From: Rhodobacterales bacterium
GTDB taxonomy: Bacteria; Pseudomonadota; Alphaproteobacteria; Rhodobacterales; Rhodobacteraceae
DNA: 64,000 bases
Reading direction: 5' to 3'
NCBI GenBank assembly: GCA_002748265.1
Contig: PDRY01000020.1
Location: 1 to 64,000 of the forward strand
Shown here: piece after piece, positions 1 through 8,697 of the stretch
Numbering within the stretch: position 1 is the stretch's first letter
Layout: each line of letters opens with the position of its first letter
The notes under the pieces: model-generated
Told to the model about the DNA's origin: nothing
The model's input: only the letters and a program-made list of their open reading frames with translations
Database searches by the model: none
Position numbers and translations under genes: made by a program

Positions 1-45
1 AGGGCAGAGCCCTCCCCCAAACGGTCGCGCCGCATGGCGCGAAAC

Positions 46-525
46 TCAAAGCCGCCCGGAAAACTCCGCGATCACAGCTTCATAGACCGGGCGTTTGAAC
101 GGCACGATCAGATCCAGCATCTGCTCTGGCAACACCCATTGCCAGGCCGAAAACTCCGGGTGCTTCTGGGCGATCACCACGTCAGCATCCGCGCCATTGA
201 ACCGCAGCAGGAACCATTTCTGCTCCTGCCCGCGATAGCGCCCTTTCCACAGCTTCGGCACGAGATCGTGGGGCAGATCGTAGCGCAGCCAGCCATCGCT
301 CTCCGCCTCAAGCGCAACCATGGCCGGGGACACGCCGGTCTCTTCCTCCAGCTCGCGCAGCGCGGCGATACGGGCCTCTTCGCCCTTGTCGATCCCACCC
401 TGAGGCATCTGCCACGCACCAGGCGTGTCGATCCGTTCTCCGACCCAGACCCGGCCATCGGGCCGCGCCAGCATCACGCCGACATTGCGGCGATACGGCA
501 GCGCGGCAATCTGCTCCGGCGTCAT
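46..525 (-). CDS. rppH: RNA pyrophosphohydrolase RppH (Nudix)
   Basis: A 159-residue Nudix hydrolase predicted to convert the 5'-triphosphate of mRNAs to a monophosphate and so start 5'-dependent decay; related alphaproteobacterial enzymes also cleave dinucleoside polyphosphates. The Nudix box is intact near residues 43-65 (GGIDKGEE, then RELEEETGV), preceded by [10 protein letters not shown] and followed by WFLLRF, as in RppH. The ATG at 525 overlaps the ctpA stop by four bases (ATGA), so the two are probably translationally coupled at the end of the run rsfS-rlmH-gpmI-envC-ctpA-rppH. Length is normal. The family call is firm; substrate preference between mRNA and dinucleotides is inferred. 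Confidence 0.93.
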   Translation of the reverse strand: MTPEQIAALPYRRNVGVMLARPDGRVWVGERIDTPGAWQMPQGGIDKGEEARIAALRELEEETGVSPAMVALEAESDGWLRYDLPHDLVPKLWKGRYRGQEQKWFLLRFNGADADVVIAQKHPEFSAWQWVLPEQMLDLIVPFKRPVYEAVIAEFSGRL

Positions 526-1868
526 TGACCGGCCTCACGCGGGCCCAGAGCCGACAGCCCCTTCAGGATGTCGATGGCATAGGCGAGCTGGTAATCCTCC
601 TCGCGCAGCGCGGCGGCGTCTTCGGCCTTGGCCCGGTCCGCTTCGATCTGTTCGATCTGATCGTCGGTCAGGCTGTCATTGGACAGCGCGCCGCGCAGGC
701 TTGCCTCGGTGCGGGCGGGCCGCTCGTTGCCGTCCTCTTCCTCGGTTTCGGGGCGGCGCGGGGGCTGCTCCACGATGATGTCGGGCGAAATGCCCAGAGC
801 CTGGATCGAGCGCCCCGACGGCGTGTAGTAGCGCGCCGTGGTCAGCCGCATCGCGCCTTGCGTGCGCAGCTGCATCAGCGTCTGCACCGAGCCCTTGCCA
901 AAGCTTTTGGTGCCCACGACAATCGCCCGGCGGTGATCCTGCAGCGCCCCGGCGACAATCTCGGAAGCCGACGCGGATCCGCCATTGATCAGCACGACCA
1001 CCGGCTTGCCTTCGATCAGATCGTCGGGCTCTGCCATCCACCGCTCGCCATCTTCGGCGTTGCGGCCACGGGTGGAGACGATTTCCCCTTCGGGCAGGAA
1101 CGCATCCGCGACCAGGATCGCCTGATCCAGCAGCCCGCCGGGATTGTTGCGCAGGTCGATCACGACGCCGTTCACATTGTCGATCCCACCTGCGGCCTCG
1201 ATCTGTTCTTCAAGACCGCTGCTCAGGTCGGGATAGGTCTGATCCGAGAAGGTCGACACGCGCAGAACCACGGTCTCCCCTTCGGTGCGCGCCCGCACCG
1301 CGTCCAGCTTGATCGTGTCGCGCACGATGGACACATCGAAGGGCTCGATCTCGCCTTCGCGCACGACGGTCAGAACGATCTCGGACCCAACCGGCCCGCG
1401 CATCATCTCGACCGCCTCGTTCAGGGTCAGACCCAGAAGGCTTTCGCCATCCACATGGGTGATGAAATCGCCCGATTCCATCCCGGCGGCGTCGGCAGGC
1501 GTGCCGTCCATCGGAGAGACGACTTTCACGAACCCTTCTTCCTGCGTCACCTCAATCCCGAGCCCGCCGAACGATCCGCGCGTCTGCTCGCGCATGTCCG
1601 CGGCATCCTCGGGCGACAGATAGCTGGAATGCGGATCGAGCGAGGTTAGCATCCCGTCAATCGCCGCCTCGATCAGCTCATCGGGGCCGACCTCTTCGAC
1701 ATACTGCGCGCGGATCCGCTCGAAAATGTCACCGAACAGGTCCAACTGCTCATAGACAGAGCTGGCTCGGCCACCGCCCTCCTGTGCCATCAGGGGCCCC
1801 GCAACCTGGGTTGTGGCGATCAGGGCCAGAACAGCACCGCCGGTGGCGGCCATCGCGACTTTCTTCAT
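522..1868 (-). CDS. ctpA: Carboxy-terminal processing protease, S41 family (CtpA)
   Basis: A 448-residue secreted serine protease of the S41/tail-specific family that trims or degrades periplasmic proteins. It opens with a signal peptide or anchor ([19 protein letters not shown]), then a PDZ domain around residues 95-180 ([18 protein letters not shown]) and the catalytic core. The nucleophile lies in GGSASASEI and the general-base lysine in GTKSFGKGS, so the Ser-Lys dyad is present. A charged tail rich in Glu/Asp/Arg follows the core. It sits directly downstream of an EnvC-like hydrolase activator, the usual Rhodobacteraceae pairing, suggesting a shared role in envelope maintenance. Start ATG at 1868. 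Confidence 0.93.
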   Translation of the reverse strand: MKKVAMAATGGAVLALIATTQVAGPLMAQEGGGRASSVYEQLDLFGDIFERIRAQYVEEVGPDELIEAAIDGMLTSLDPHSSYLSPEDAADMREQTRGSFGGLGIEVTQEEGFVKVVSPMDGTPADAAGMESGDFITHVDGESLLGLTLNEAVEMMRGPVGSEIVLTVVREGEIEPFDVSIVRDTIKLDAVRARTEGETVVLRVSTFSDQTYPDLSSGLEEQIEAAGGIDNVNGVVIDLRNNPGGLLDQAILVADAFLPEGEIVSTRGRNAEDGERWMAEPDDLIEGKPVVVLINGGSASASEIVAGALQDHRRAIVVGTKSFGKGSVQTLMQLRTQGAMRLTTARYYTPSGRSIQALGISPDIIVEQPPRRPETEEEDGNERPARTEASLRGALSNDSLTDDQIEQIEADRAKAEDAAALREEDYQLAYAIDILKGLSALGPREAGQ

Positions 1869-1893
1869 GGATACATCTCGCTCTTGTTCCGGC

Positions 1894-2997
1894 TCATTCC
1901 AACACGAACCAGGTGGCCGGGTCCACCGGATCGCCGTGTTCTCTGACTTCGATATAAAGCGACTCGCTCAGCCGCGCACCCTCACCATCGTTCAAAATTC
2001 CGTCGGCATCGGGGGGCGTGCCGCCCATGAGCCCCAGAGGGCTCCCGGCGGGCAGGACCTGGCCGACCTCTCCGAACACTTCCGCGAGCCCGGCCATGAC
2101 GATCAGAACATCGGCGGCGGGCTCGATGATGGCCACGGTGCCGTAATCCAGCAGCGGCCCGGAGAAGCGCAGCGTCGCCGGAGCAGGCAGCGTCACCAGG
2201 GCGCGCGGTCGTGTGGCCAGGGTGACACCGGGGCGCCGGGCGCCGCCCGGTCCGGGCGCATTGAACGCGCGTGCAAGCTGCCCGGTGACGGGCGGGGACA
2301 GCTCTCCCTTTAGGGTGTCGGGCGGGGGCAGATCGCCCCCTGTCTCAACGTCCCCCAACATCTTCGCAAATCCGTCAAGCGTCTCCGCGCTCGCGATCAG
2401 CAGCGCCGCCTGCACCGGGTCTTCGGTGAACCGGCGCGGCAGATCAGAACGGGTGTCCACAGCATCGGCCAGAGCCGCACGCGCCGCTTGCGCGCCATCG
2501 AGCCCCTCGCGGAGCGTCTCTGCCGCCCCGTCCTGCAACGCCCGCAAGCGAGAGACCTCCTCAAGCTCGCTGCGCAGGCCTTCGGCCCGGGCCTGAAGTG
2601 CGGGGGTCACGTCAGATAGGATCATCCCACCCCGCGCCGTGCCGAGCGGCCCGGACGGGTGGAGCAGCAGCAGCGGCGCGGGCGCACGGCCCATGGTCTG
2701 CAACACGCCCAGAAGCTGAGCGACCTCTTCCGACTGGCTGTCCAGCTTGCGGGTCAGGGTCTCTTCGCGCAGCGCCGCGCGGCGCAGCCCCTCGCGCATG
2801 GCGACTAGCCCGTCTTCATAGGCCTGAACGGTCGCGGTCAGGGCGCTGATACGGTCCCGCGCGCCGCCCGCCGCCTGCAACTGGCGGCCAGCCTCGGCCA
2901 GCCGATCGCGCGCGGCCTCGGCAGCGGCGGCCGCATCCTGCGTATGGGCAGGACCGGCGATCAAAACCGCCAGGGCAAGGGCGAGGGCCCGGATCAT
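1894..2997 (-). CDS. EnvC-like murein hydrolase activator
   Basis: A 367-residue periplasmic protein: signal peptide (LALALAVLIAGPAHT), a long alpha-helical, Arg/Glu/Ala-rich coiled-coil region over roughly residues 20-230, and a C-terminal LytM/M23-like domain. The C-terminal end reads LYIEVREHGDPVDP, where active M23 peptidases carry an HxH zinc motif; the first histidine is missing, matching EnvC/NlpD-type proteins that activate amidases instead of cutting peptidoglycan themselves. The ATG at 2997 overlaps the gpmI stop by four bases. The FtsEX/amidase role is known for E. coli EnvC and is inferred here. Confidence 0.85.
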   Translation of the reverse strand: MIRALALALAVLIAGPAHTQDAAAAAEAARDRLAEAGRQLQAAGGARDRISALTATVQAYEDGLVAMREGLRRAALREETLTRKLDSQSEEVAQLLGVLQTMGRAPAPLLLLHPSGPLGTARGGMILSDVTPALQARAEGLRSELEEVSRLRALQDGAAETLREGLDGAQAARAALADAVDTRSDLPRRFTEDPVQAALLIASAETLDGFAKMLGDVETGGDLPPPDTLKGELSPPVTGQLARAFNAPGPGGARRPGVTLATRPRALVTLPAPATLRFSGPLLDYGTVAIIEPAADVLIVMAGLAEVFGEVGQVLPAGSPLGLMGGTPPDADGILNDGEGARLSESLYIEVREHGDPVDPATWFVLE

Positions 2998-4508
2998 CGG
3001 CGGATCAGGCTCCGCCCGGTCATCTCCGGCGGCAGATCCAGCCCCATCAGCTCCAGCAGAGTGGGCGCCAGATCGGCCAGCCGGCCATTGGCCAGGCTCG
3101 CGCCCTCGGGCCCGCCGACCATCACGACCGGCACCGGGTTAAGCGTATGCGCCGTGTGCGGCCCACCGGTTTCCGGGTCCACCATGGTTTCGCAATTGCC
3201 GTGATCGGCGGTCACGATCATCGCCCCGCCCGCCGTGTCCAACGCCGTCAGAACCCGGCCCAGCCCGGCATCCACGGCCTCGCAGGCGCGCATGGCGGCG
3301 GACAGATCGCCGGTATGGCCGACCATGTCGGGGTTGGCATAGTTGCACACGATCAGATCGTAACCCTGCTCGATCGCGTCGACGAAGCGGTCGGTCACCT
3401 CGCCCGCGCTCATCTCGGGCGCCAGATCATAGGTCGCCACCTTGGGCGACGCGGGCATGAACCGATCCTCGCCCGCCTCGGGCGCTTCCTTGCCGCCGTT
3501 CAGGAAGAAGGTGACATGGGGGTATTTTTCCGTCTCCGCAATGTGGAACTGGGTCAGGCCCTTTTCCGCCACCCAATGCGCCAGAGTGTTCGGCACCACC
3601 TGCTTGGGAAACACCGTGTCATACCAGGCGTTATGGGCCTCGGAATAGTCCACCATCCCCAGCCGCGCGGCCAGATCGGGCAGATCGCGGGCAAAACCGT
3701 CAAAGGCCGGATCGCCAATCGCCTGCAGAATTTCGCGGGCGCGGTCGGCCCGGAAGTTGAGACAAAAGAGCCCGTCCCCAGAGGCCATGCCAGCGTAATC
3801 CCCGATCACGGAGGCGGGGATGAATTCATCGGTGACACCGCCCTCATAGGCTGCGGCAATAGCGGCATCGGCGCTCGCCGCTTGAGTCCCCTGCCCGCGC
3901 ACGATGGCGTCATAAGCCGCCTCGATCCGCTCCCACCGCTTGTCGCGATCCATCGCGTAGTAGCGCCCGATCACGGTGCCGATGCGCGCGCCCTCGGGCA
4001 AGGCCGCCTCAAGCTCCGCGACATAGCCGGTGGCGGATGTCGGGGCCACGTCGCGCCCGTCGGTGATCGCGTGGATCACCACCGGCACACCGGCGTCCCG
4101 GATCACCTTCACCGCCGCGATCAGATGGGTCAGAGCCCCGTGCACCCCGCCATCCGATACCACGCCGAAGAGATGCGCAGCGCCGCCGCTGTCCTTGAGC
4201 GCGGCAATGAACCGGCCCAGGGCGGGCTCTTCCGCGAAGCTTCCGGTCTCAATCGCGTGGTCGATCAGCCCCAGGTCCATGCGCACCACCCGGCCCGCGC
4301 CGATATTCATGTGGCCGACCTCGGAATTGCCCATCTGCCCCTCGGGCAGGCCAACATCGGGGCCATGGGTCACAAGCTGTGCATTCGGGCAGCGCGCCAT
4401 GATCCCGTCAAACGCGGGCGTATCGGCCAAAGCGGGCGCGTTATTGGCGCGCTCCTCGCGCGCGCCCCACCCGTCCAGAATGCACAAAACCACCGGTTTA
4501 GGAGCCAT
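2994..4508 (-). CDS. gpmI: 2,3-bisphosphoglycerate-independent phosphoglycerate mutase
   Basis: A 504-residue metalloenzyme interconverting 3- and 2-phosphoglycerate in glycolysis and gluconeogenesis. It begins with the phosphatase-type metal site (VVLCILDGWG), the nucleophilic serine is in GNSEVGHMNIGAG, and later metal ligands are seen in TADHGNCE and HTAHTLNPVPV. The start is set at the ATG at 4508, preceded by a strong GGAGGG Shine-Dalgarno seven bases away; the open frame runs 35 codons further but that part is not family sequence. A dispersed two-hairpin repeat lies in the 125-base gap to rlmH upstream. Confidence 0.96.
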   Translation of the reverse strand: MAPKPVVLCILDGWGAREERANNAPALADTPAFDGIMARCPNAQLVTHGPDVGLPEGQMGNSEVGHMNIGAGRVVRMDLGLIDHAIETGSFAEEPALGRFIAALKDSGGAAHLFGVVSDGGVHGALTHLIAAVKVIRDAGVPVVIHAITDGRDVAPTSATGYVAELEAALPEGARIGTVIGRYYAMDRDKRWERIEAAYDAIVRGQGTQAASADAAIAAAYEGGVTDEFIPASVIGDYAGMASGDGLFCLNFRADRAREILQAIGDPAFDGFARDLPDLAARLGMVDYSEAHNAWYDTVFPKQVVPNTLAHWVAEKGLTQFHIAETEKYPHVTFFLNGGKEAPEAGEDRFMPASPKVATYDLAPEMSAGEVTDRFVDAIEQGYDLIVCNYANPDMVGHTGDLSAAMRACEAVDAGLGRVLTALDTAGGAMIVTADHGNCETMVDPETGGPHTAHTLNPVPVVMVGGPEGASLANGRLADLAPTLLELMGLDLPPEMTGRSLIRR

Positions 4509-4572
4509 CTGCTCAACCCTCCAAAATCTTTGCCCCGTTCCTACGCCCAAAGACGCCAAAGGAAAACGCCCC

Positions 4573-4632
4573 GGGCTTCTTTTGGCCGCAAATATCCTGG
4601 GGGGAGGCCGCAAGGCCGGGGGGCAACGCCCC
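4573..4632. repeat. Dispersed two-hairpin repeat, copy 1
   Basis: About 60 bases between rlmH and gpmI. It contains an AT-rich head (CTTCTTTTGGCCGCAAATAT), then CCTGGGG, a GGCC-GCAA-GGCC hairpin with a GNRA-type loop, and a GGGGG-CAAC-CCCC-type hairpin. A closely matching copy lies at 33673-33734 and a weaker one at 9563-9622. Read on the plus strand it is antisense to the surrounding transcript. It resembles a REP-like intergenic element; family membership is not proven from one window. Confidence 0.6.
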
Positions 4633-4633
4633 C

Positions 4634-5098
4634 TTACACGCGGTGATAGGGCGATCCGGCCAGGATCGACGCGGCGCGGTAGAGCTGCTCCGTCAGCATG
4701 ACCCGCACCAGCATATGCGGCCAGACCATGGCTCCGAAGGACAAGAGATGATCCGCCTCAGCCCGCAGCGACGGATCAATCCCGTCCGCCCCGCCGATGA
4801 CGAAGCTCACGCAGCCTTCACCCCGATCACGCCAGCCGCCCAGGCGCGCGGCAAAATCGGGCGAGCTTTCCACCCGCCCGCGCTCATCCAGGCAAACAAT
4901 CAGCCCGCTGGCCGCCTTGCGCAGCAGCGCCGCTTCGCTGGCCATCCCGCCGCCCTTGCGATCGTCGACTTCAACGACATCCACCGGGCCGAGCCCAAGA
5001 GCCCGCCCGGTTCGGTCGAACCGTTTCACATAGTCGTCGATCAGGTCTTGCTCGGGGCCGCCACGCAGGCGCCCCACGGCCACGATCCGAACCTTCAC
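4634..5098 (-). CDS. rlmH: 23S rRNA (pseudouridine1915-N3)-methyltransferase RlmH
   Basis: A 154-residue SPOUT-family methyltransferase that uses S-adenosylmethionine to methylate pseudouridine 1915 in helix 69 of 23S rRNA on assembled 70S ribosomes. Diagnostic segments are the N-terminal MKVRIVAVGRL, LDERGR, the knot sequence FVIGGADG, and the C-terminal LTEQLYRAASILAGSPYHR. The start codon is GTG at 5098. The rsfS stop is only four bases upstream, the normal rsfS-rlmH pairing of two late ribosome factors. Confidence 0.96.
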   Translation of the reverse strand: MKVRIVAVGRLRGGPEQDLIDDYVKRFDRTGRALGLGPVDVVEVDDRKGGGMASEAALLRKAASGLIVCLDERGRVESSPDFAARLGGWRDRGEGCVSFVIGGADGIDPSLRAEADHLLSFGAMVWPHMLVRVMLTEQLYRAASILAGSPYHRV

Positions 5099-5102
5099 GC
5101 GC

Positions 5103-5462
5103 TCAGCGCGCGGCAGCCGCCTCGGGCAGCCACATCTTCTCGAGCTGGTAGAACTCGCGCACCTCGGGGCGGAACAGGTGAACGATCACGTCCCCGCCGT
5201 CGATCAGGACCCAATCGCCCGTTTCCTTGCCCTCGACTTTCGAGGCCACGGAAAACTGCTGCTTGAGCATATCCACCAGATGCTCCGCCATGGCGGAAAC
5301 TTGCCGGGACGAGCGACCGGAGGCGATCACCATGTGATCTCCCATTTCCGATTTTCCGCGCAGATCAATCTGCACGACATCCTCGGCCTTGTCGTCTGAG
5401 AGAGAGGTCAGCACGGCGTCCAGCATCTGCGCGCTCGTTCCGTGTTGCGATGCGGCGCTCAT
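5103..5462 (-). CDS. rsfS: Ribosomal silencing factor RsfS
   Basis: A 119-residue RsfS/Iojap protein that binds L14 on the 50S subunit and blocks subunit joining when nutrients are low. Conserved family segments are KAEDVVQIDLRGKS, ASGRSSRQV and DWVLIDGGDVIVHLF, ending in FYQLEKMW. The start is placed at the ATG at 5462, which gives the usual family length; the frame is open for 37 codons further upstream without family similarity, and the Shine-Dalgarno here is weak, so the exact start is uncertain. It is the first gene of the rsfS-rlmH-gpmI run and is divergent from the HemJ-like gene. Confidence 0.93.
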   Translation of the reverse strand: MSAASQHGTSAQMLDAVLTSLSDDKAEDVVQIDLRGKSEMGDHMVIASGRSSRQVSAMAEHLVDMLKQQFSVASKVEGKETGDWVLIDGGDVIVHLFRPEVREFYQLEKMWLPEAAAAR

Positions 5463-5639
5463 CACAGCGCCGGTTTCTGCGGGGGTTTCCGCAAATGTGC
5501 CAAGAGACAGGACATGGTCCTCCAAAGATGAACGCCGCACAGCCCCGGCGCCGGGATGCCCCCAAACTAGCAACGCTTTACCGACATTTCAATGAAACAC
5601 CGCTTGCGCCTCTTTGGCGATCCGGGCATCACGCCAGCC

Positions 5640-6053
5640 ATGAACTGGATCACCATCATTCACATTCTGTGCGTCATGGGCTGGATGACCTCGATCTTCG
5701 CGGTCCCGCGCGCCCTGATCTACTGGAAACGCGAATATGCCAAGCTGGGCGAATTCGGCCCGACCGGAGACCTCACCATCCGGCTCTACCGGTTCTCGCT
5801 GGGGCTGGGGGTGATCGCGATCCTGACCGGGCTCTGGCTGGGCTGGAAGCTCTGGGCCTTCGCGCCGTGGGTGCATCTGAAGATCGGGCTCGTCACCTTG
5901 CTGGCGATCCATTACGCGATGACCGGCTTCATGGTGCTGCGCGCCCGCAAGGGAGAGTTCCGCGAAAGCGATCTCTTCTTGCGCATCTTCAACGAAATCA
6001 GCGTGTTTGGCGTGATCGCCGTGCTGTGGGTCGTGGTCGTCAAGCCCTTCTGA
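5640..6053 (+). CDS. HemJ-like / CopD-superfamily membrane protein
   Basis: A 137-residue integral membrane protein with four predicted helices. The N-terminal helix carries a conserved histidine (WITIIHILCVMGWM), followed by FAVPR; a conserved lysine occurs in WVHLKIG; and the C-terminus reads RIFNEISVFGVIAVL then VKPF, close to the RxxNE...VVKPF ending of HemJ. HemJ oxidises protoporphyrinogen IX in bacteria lacking HemG/HemY and needs the conserved His and Lys. The match is good but this could be a HemJ paralogue with another role. Start at ATG 5640; an in-frame ATG at 5592 is possible. Its 3' end overlaps the convergent GNAT gene by 14 bases. Confidence 0.68.
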   Translation: MNWITIIHILCVMGWMTSIFAVPRALIYWKREYAKLGEFGPTGDLTIRLYRFSLGLGVIAILTGLWLGWKLWAFAPWVHLKIGLVTLLAIHYAMTGFMVLRARKGEFRESDLFLRIFNEISVFGVIAVLWVVVVKPF

Positions 6054-6489
6054 GCACCTGCCAGCCATCCTCGACATCTCGCAAGACGGCCCAGCCGCGA
6101 CGCTGGAAGATCGGCGCCGCTTCGCGCGTCGTGGTGTAAAGCGGACCGGGCACGGAGCGCTCAACCTCCGCAACCAGATCGCCGCCGATCCCGCGCCCGC
6201 GCCACTCCGGCGCCACGCACAGCCCGCCCAGCCAAGGCGCTTCTTCGGGCCCGGCCCCGAACGACGTCCTGGTCAGCGCAACGGTGCCGATGGCCACGTC
6301 CCCATGCAGGGCAACCCATCCCTTCGGGAGGCCGGGACCGGAGCGCGCCGTCAGATCCTTGTCCGCATCGCCCTGCCCGCTGGCCCCATACCAGTCGGGC
6401 CATGTCGCCTCGAGCAAGGTTGCAAGCGGCCCAATCACATCGGGCCGCGCCGCCAGGGGCATGATTGCAAAGGGCGTCTCACGGGTCAT
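6040..6489 (-). CDS. GNAT-family N-acetyltransferase
   Basis: A 149-residue acyltransferase of the Gcn5 fold. The acetyl-CoA binding motif A is clear (LCVAPEWRGRGIGGDLVAEVE), preceded by the beta-strand GTVALTRT and followed by the C-terminal IFQRRGW segment. The substrate cannot be deduced. ATG at 6489 is chosen because similarity-bearing sequence begins shortly after it; the frame remains open to 6555. It lies 68 bases downstream of the PaaK-like ligase on the same strand and runs into the 3' end of the HemJ-like gene. Confidence 0.85.
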   Translation of the reverse strand: MTRETPFAIMPLAARPDVIGPLATLLEATWPDWYGASGQGDADKDLTARSGPGLPKGWVALHGDVAIGTVALTRTSFGAGPEEAPWLGGLCVAPEWRGRGIGGDLVAEVERSVPGPLYTTTREAAPIFQRRGWAVLRDVEDGWQVLRRA

Positions 6490-6557
6490 GCGCCCAAGAA
6501 GCCGGGCAGGCGACGGAAGGTCAAGTCCGACCGCCCCAGCCCCTGCCCCGCGCACCG

Positions 6558-7775
6558 TTAATCGTAGCTGCGCTGATCCTCGATCACCACGCCGTCGCGG
6601 GGCAGCGAGCCTGCACCGACCTGCTCCACATCGCCGCGCAGCTTCAGGTGTTCTTTCACAGCGGCATCCAGAGCGGCGGGCTCAAGCCCCTCGCCCTCGA
6701 CCTTGACGATCATCTTGTCGGCCTCGCCCTCACGGGTCGCGATCACGCGCACCCGGTCGGCTCCGGTAGCGGCCACCAGAGCGGCGACCTGCTCCGGCCG
6801 CACGAACATGCCCTTGATCTTCGCGGTCTGATCGGCGCGGCCCATCCAGCCCTTGATCCGCATATTGGTGCGCCCATCCGATGCGGGAGCGTCGTGCAGC
6901 GCGCTCATGTCACCGGTGGCGAAGCGGATCAGCGGGTAATCGGGGTTGAGCGATGTCACCAGCACTTCGCCCACCTCACCGGGCGCAACCGGATCGCCGG
7001 TGCCGGGGGTGACGATCTCCACGATCACGCCTTCGTCGATCACCATGCCCTCGCCGGGGGTGATTTCGGTGGCCACATGCCCCAGATCGGCAGTGGCGTA
7101 GCATTGCGTGACCTTGATACCGCGGGCCTCGTACCACTCGCGCAGGGACGGGAACAGCGCCCCGCCGGACACGGCCGCCTTGGTGATCGCCAGATCGACC
7201 CCCATGGCATCGGCTTTCTCAAGGATCACCTTCAGATAGTCCGGCGTACCCGCATAGGCGGTGGCGCCCAGGGCCTTAGCGGCCTGGACCTGCAATTCGG
7301 TCTGGCCTGTGCCTGCCGGGATGACGGTTGCGCCAACGGCGCGGGCACCGCTTTCCATCATGATCCCCGCCGGGGTCAGATGATAGCCAAAGCAGTTCTG
7401 CACCACATCGCTTGCGCCGATCCCGGCAGCATGCATGAAGCGGCCAAAGCGCCACCAGTCGGCAACATCCATCCGGCCCGGCTCGTAGATCGGTCCCGGA
7501 GACTGGAACACATGGGTGAAGCGGATCGCGGCATCGGCATAGCCGCCCAAGGGCGGGCGCTCCGACTGGGCAGAGACCAGATCGGATTTGCGCAGCACCG
7601 GCAGCCGCGTCAGCTCCGCAGCAGAGGTGATGGCACTCATGTCGATCCCGTCGAACCGGCCCCCATAGCCCTCCAGCACGGAGGCCGCCGCCAGTTGGCG
7701 CGGCAAGGCCTCTGCGATCGCCGCAGCGCGCGCCGCGCTGTCGCGGGTTTCCAGATCATCGTAGAAATTGCCCAT
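6558..7775 (-). CDS. PaaK-like AMP-dependent CoA ligase
   Basis: A 405-residue adenylate-forming enzyme resembling phenylacetate-CoA ligases (PaaK). Seen are the region LPVLRKSDLVSAQ, a phosphate-binding-loop-like IPAGTGQTELQV, the core YATADLGHVATEI (where PaaK has YGxTE), the hinge FATGDMSAL and the C-terminal IKGMFVRPEQVAALV. It should activate a carboxylic acid, probably aromatic, with ATP and CoA. A good AGAGGA ribosome site precedes ATG 7775. No phenylacetate ring-degradation genes (paaABCDE) are nearby, so the substrate is open; proximity to the acyl-CoA ligase/ABC importer operon may hint at a related substrate. Confidence 0.8.
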   Translation of the reverse strand: MGNFYDDLETRDSAARAAAIAEALPRQLAAASVLEGYGGRFDGIDMSAITSAAELTRLPVLRKSDLVSAQSERPPLGGYADAAIRFTHVFQSPGPIYEPGRMDVADWWRFGRFMHAAGIGASDVVQNCFGYHLTPAGIMMESGARAVGATVIPAGTGQTELQVQAAKALGATAYAGTPDYLKVILEKADAMGVDLAITKAAVSGGALFPSLREWYEARGIKVTQCYATADLGHVATEITPGEGMVIDEGVIVEIVTPGTGDPVAPGEVGEVLVTSLNPDYPLIRFATGDMSALHDAPASDGRTNMRIKGWMGRADQTAKIKGMFVRPEQVAALVAATGADRVRVIATREGEADKMIVKVEGEGLEPAALDAAVKEHLKLRGDVEQVGAGSLPRDGVVIEDQRSYD

Positions 7776-7805
7776 TCTGTGGTCCTCTTCCCTTTGAACG
7801 GCCCC

Positions 7806-8507
7806 CTAGACCGCCACTCCAAACAATTTGCCGACTCCCGCCGTCAGAGCGAGCGCAGCCAGCCCCCAAAACACAACACGCCGCACCGCGCGTCCCGCTG
7901 GCGCGCCACCGGCCCGCGCGCCCACGGCGCCCAGCACGGCCAGAGCGGCCAGCGTTGCCACCACGACCGACGGAATGATCGCGCCACCCGGCGCGAACAG
8001 CGCCGCCAGCAGCGGAATCGCCCCAGCGATCGAAAAGGTCGCCGCCGAGGTGAACGCCGCCTGCAGCGGGTTTGCCTTGTGCACTTCGGACAGGCCCAGC
8101 TCATCGCGGATATGCGCATCAAGCGCATCGTGATCGGTCAGCTCGCGCGCCACCTGCGCGGCGGTTTCGTCGCTCAGGCCCCGCGCGCGGTAGATCGACG
8201 CGAGCTCCGCCTCTTCGGCAGAGGCATTCTTGTGCAAGGAGACCCTTTCGCGGGCGATATCCGCTCGTTCGATGTCGGACTGGCTGGAAACCGACACGTA
8301 TTCTCCCGCCGCCATGGACAGTGCCCCCGCGACCAACCCGGCAACCCCGGCCAGGGCCACGGCCTGCGCCCCGGGATCAGCCGCCGCGACCCCCACCAGC
8401 AAGGCCGAGATCGACACGATCCCGTCATTGGCCCCCAGCACAGCCGCCCGCAGCCATCCCGCACGGGTGACATAGTGAGGGTCGGCATGGGCACGCTCGA
8501 TGGTCAT
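7806..8507 (-). CDS. VIT1/CCC1-family iron/manganese transporter-like protein
   Basis: A 233-residue membrane protein of the VIT1/CCC1 family, which moves Fe(II) or Mn(II). The family signature LRAAVLGANDGIVSISALLVGVA starts the first helix, followed by AAGEYVSVSSQSDIERADI, and ELTDHDALDAHIRDELGL in the cytoplasmic metal-binding loop; three hydrophobic helices close the protein. ATG at 8507 starts right before the family sequence (MTIERAHADPHYV). The open frame extends 85 codons upstream without similarity. Metal specificity is not visible. Downstream is the PaaK-like gene, 30 bases away. Confidence 0.88.
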   Translation of the reverse strand: MTIERAHADPHYVTRAGWLRAAVLGANDGIVSISALLVGVAAADPGAQAVALAGVAGLVAGALSMAAGEYVSVSSQSDIERADIARERVSLHKNASAEEAELASIYRARGLSDETAAQVARELTDHDALDAHIRDELGLSEVHKANPLQAAFTSAATFSIAGAIPLLAALFAPGGAIIPSVVVATLAALAVLGAVGARAGGAPAGRAVRRVVFWGLAALALTAGVGKLFGVAV

Positions 8508-8612
8508 TGCGGTGATCCTTCCTGCTTCTGCTTTGGCACGGTTCGCCACGCGCAAAAAGCCACAGCTCCGGGAGGAATGGAATGCGCGGATATAGCGCGC
8601 GGCGCGAACGGC

Positions 8613-8638
8613 AAACGCCCGGCACGAGGGGCCGGGCG
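8613..8638 (-). terminator. Probable terminator of the acyl-CoA ligase/ABC importer operon
   Basis: In the 190 bases between the VIT-family start and the end of livF an 8-bp stem CGCCCGGC/GCCGGGCG with a 7-base loop is followed on the minus strand by a short T run (8615-8613). The position after the last gene of the operon fits a weak intrinsic terminator. Confidence 0.5.
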
Positions 8639-8697
8639 CGTCTCGTCTTCGCGGGCGAAGACCGTCGCAGGGCGCGGCGCCCAGAGCGGCGCTGCGA